A stretch of DNA of 31,074 nucleotides from Mesostigma viride. Its lineage: Eukaryota; Streptophyta; Mesostigmatophyceae; Mesostigmatales; Mesostigmataceae. Location: NCBI GenBank assembly GCA_009746045.1, contig RPFO01002032.1, positions 1-31,074 on the forward strand, read 5' to 3'. Shown here in pieces: positions 30,601 through 31,074 of this stretch; position 1 is the stretch's first letter; each line of letters begins with the position of its first letter. The notes under the pieces were generated by a model. It had not been told where the DNA came from and made no database searches. It saw nothing but the letters and a program-made list of their open reading frames with translations. The position numbers and the translations under genes are program-made.

Positions 30601-31074
30601 CAGGGGAAAACATGCGTGGACGATAGGAATTATAGCACCGGCGGGCTTCAAAGTGCCGGACGGCAGGCGGTACCACCATTCCGTGGCAGCTTGGCCCAGT
30701 TTGCTACCGGCTGGCACACGTTTTCAGTGAATTTTGGGCTCCAGATTTAAATGCAACGTGCGGTTTGAGGCAGGGGAAAACATGCGTGGACGATAGGAAT
30801 TATAGCACCGGCGGGCTTCAAAGTGCCGGACGGCAGGCGGTACCACCATTCCGTGGCAGCTTGGCCCAGTTTGCTACCGGCTGGCACACGTTTTCAGTGA
30901 ATTTTGGGCTCCAGATTTAAATGCAACGTGCGGTTTGAGGCAGGGGAAAACATGCGTGGACGATAGGAATTATAGCACCGGCGGGCTTCAAAGTGCCGGA
31001 CGGCAGGCGGTACCACCATTCCGTGGCAGCTTGGCCCAGTTTGCTACCGGCTGGCACACGTTTTCAGTGAATTT
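15676..31074. repeat. 170-bp tandem satellite array, right block
   Basis: The same satellite continues in the same orientation and register on the far side of the retrotransposon. Positions 15676-15719 complete the interrupted monomer (the first 5 bp are the duplicated target). Then come 90 complete 170-bp monomers from 15720 to 31019 and a 55-bp fragment to the end of the window. All look identical to the left-block consensus by eye. The first partial monomer carries the extra CG dinucleotide near 15706-15709. The array continues past both window ends, so its true size is larger than seen. No other sequence interrupts it. Confidence 0.98.

Noticed and set aside
1-31074. CRISPR array
   Set aside because: The 170-bp units abut with no variable spacers, and the window is eukaryotic satellite with an LTR retrotransposon.

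Overview
The window is eukaryotic repeat DNA. It holds two kinds of sequence: a long, almost perfectly uniform 170-bp tandem satellite, and one full-length Ty3/gypsy LTR retrotransposon of the chromovirus group inserted into it on the minus strand. I see no host gene, tRNA, rRNA or bacterial feature. The host cannot be named from this sequence. A nucleosome-length satellite, a chromodomain integrase and a primer site resembling the end of initiator tRNA-Met fit a plant, an alga or another eukaryote with chromoviruses. A centromeric or other heterochromatic location is an inference.

Layout. Positions 1-6255 are satellite: 36 complete monomers plus 133 bp of a 37th. Positions 6256-15675 (9,420 bp) are the retrotransposon, flanked by the 5-bp target-site duplication CCGGC. 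Positions 15676-31074 are the rest of the interrupted monomer, 90 complete monomers and a 55-bp fragment. All monomers run head to tail in one orientation on both sides. By eye the only variant is a CG dinucleotide insertion, found in two monomers: the one starting at 4251 and the one the element interrupts.

The element is transcribed right to left. Its order is 5' LTR (14973-15675), primer binding site, leader with a short upstream ORF, gag (N-terminal part, coiled coil, capsid, CCHC zinc knuckle), pol (protease, reverse transcriptase, RNase H, long linker with an AT-hook-like motif, zinc-binding/DD35E/GPY integrase, chromodomain), an extra unrecognised ORF in the position where env sits in some elements, polypurine tract, and 3' LTR (6256-6957). 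The LTRs differ at two bases plus one single-base indel over about 702 bp, so insertion was recent. The reading frames are nevertheless broken about ten times by single-base length changes, nearly all apparent losses and many in homopolymers. No domain contains an isolated nonsense codon. Either the read consensus has residual indels, or a defective element was mobilised in trans.

The most interesting points are: (1) a textbook -1 frameshift heptamer, A AAA AAC, directly followed by UAG at the gag/pol junction, confined to a 13-nt frame overlap; (2) the extra 3' ORF, preceded by a good candidate splice acceptor and a strong start context; (3) a long RNase H-integrase linker with an RGRP AT-hook-like motif, which with the chromodomain suggests two chromatin contacts; (4) extra segments in the RT and RNase H domains; (5) the sharing of the rare 172-bp monomer between the insertion site and a monomer exactly 11 units away.
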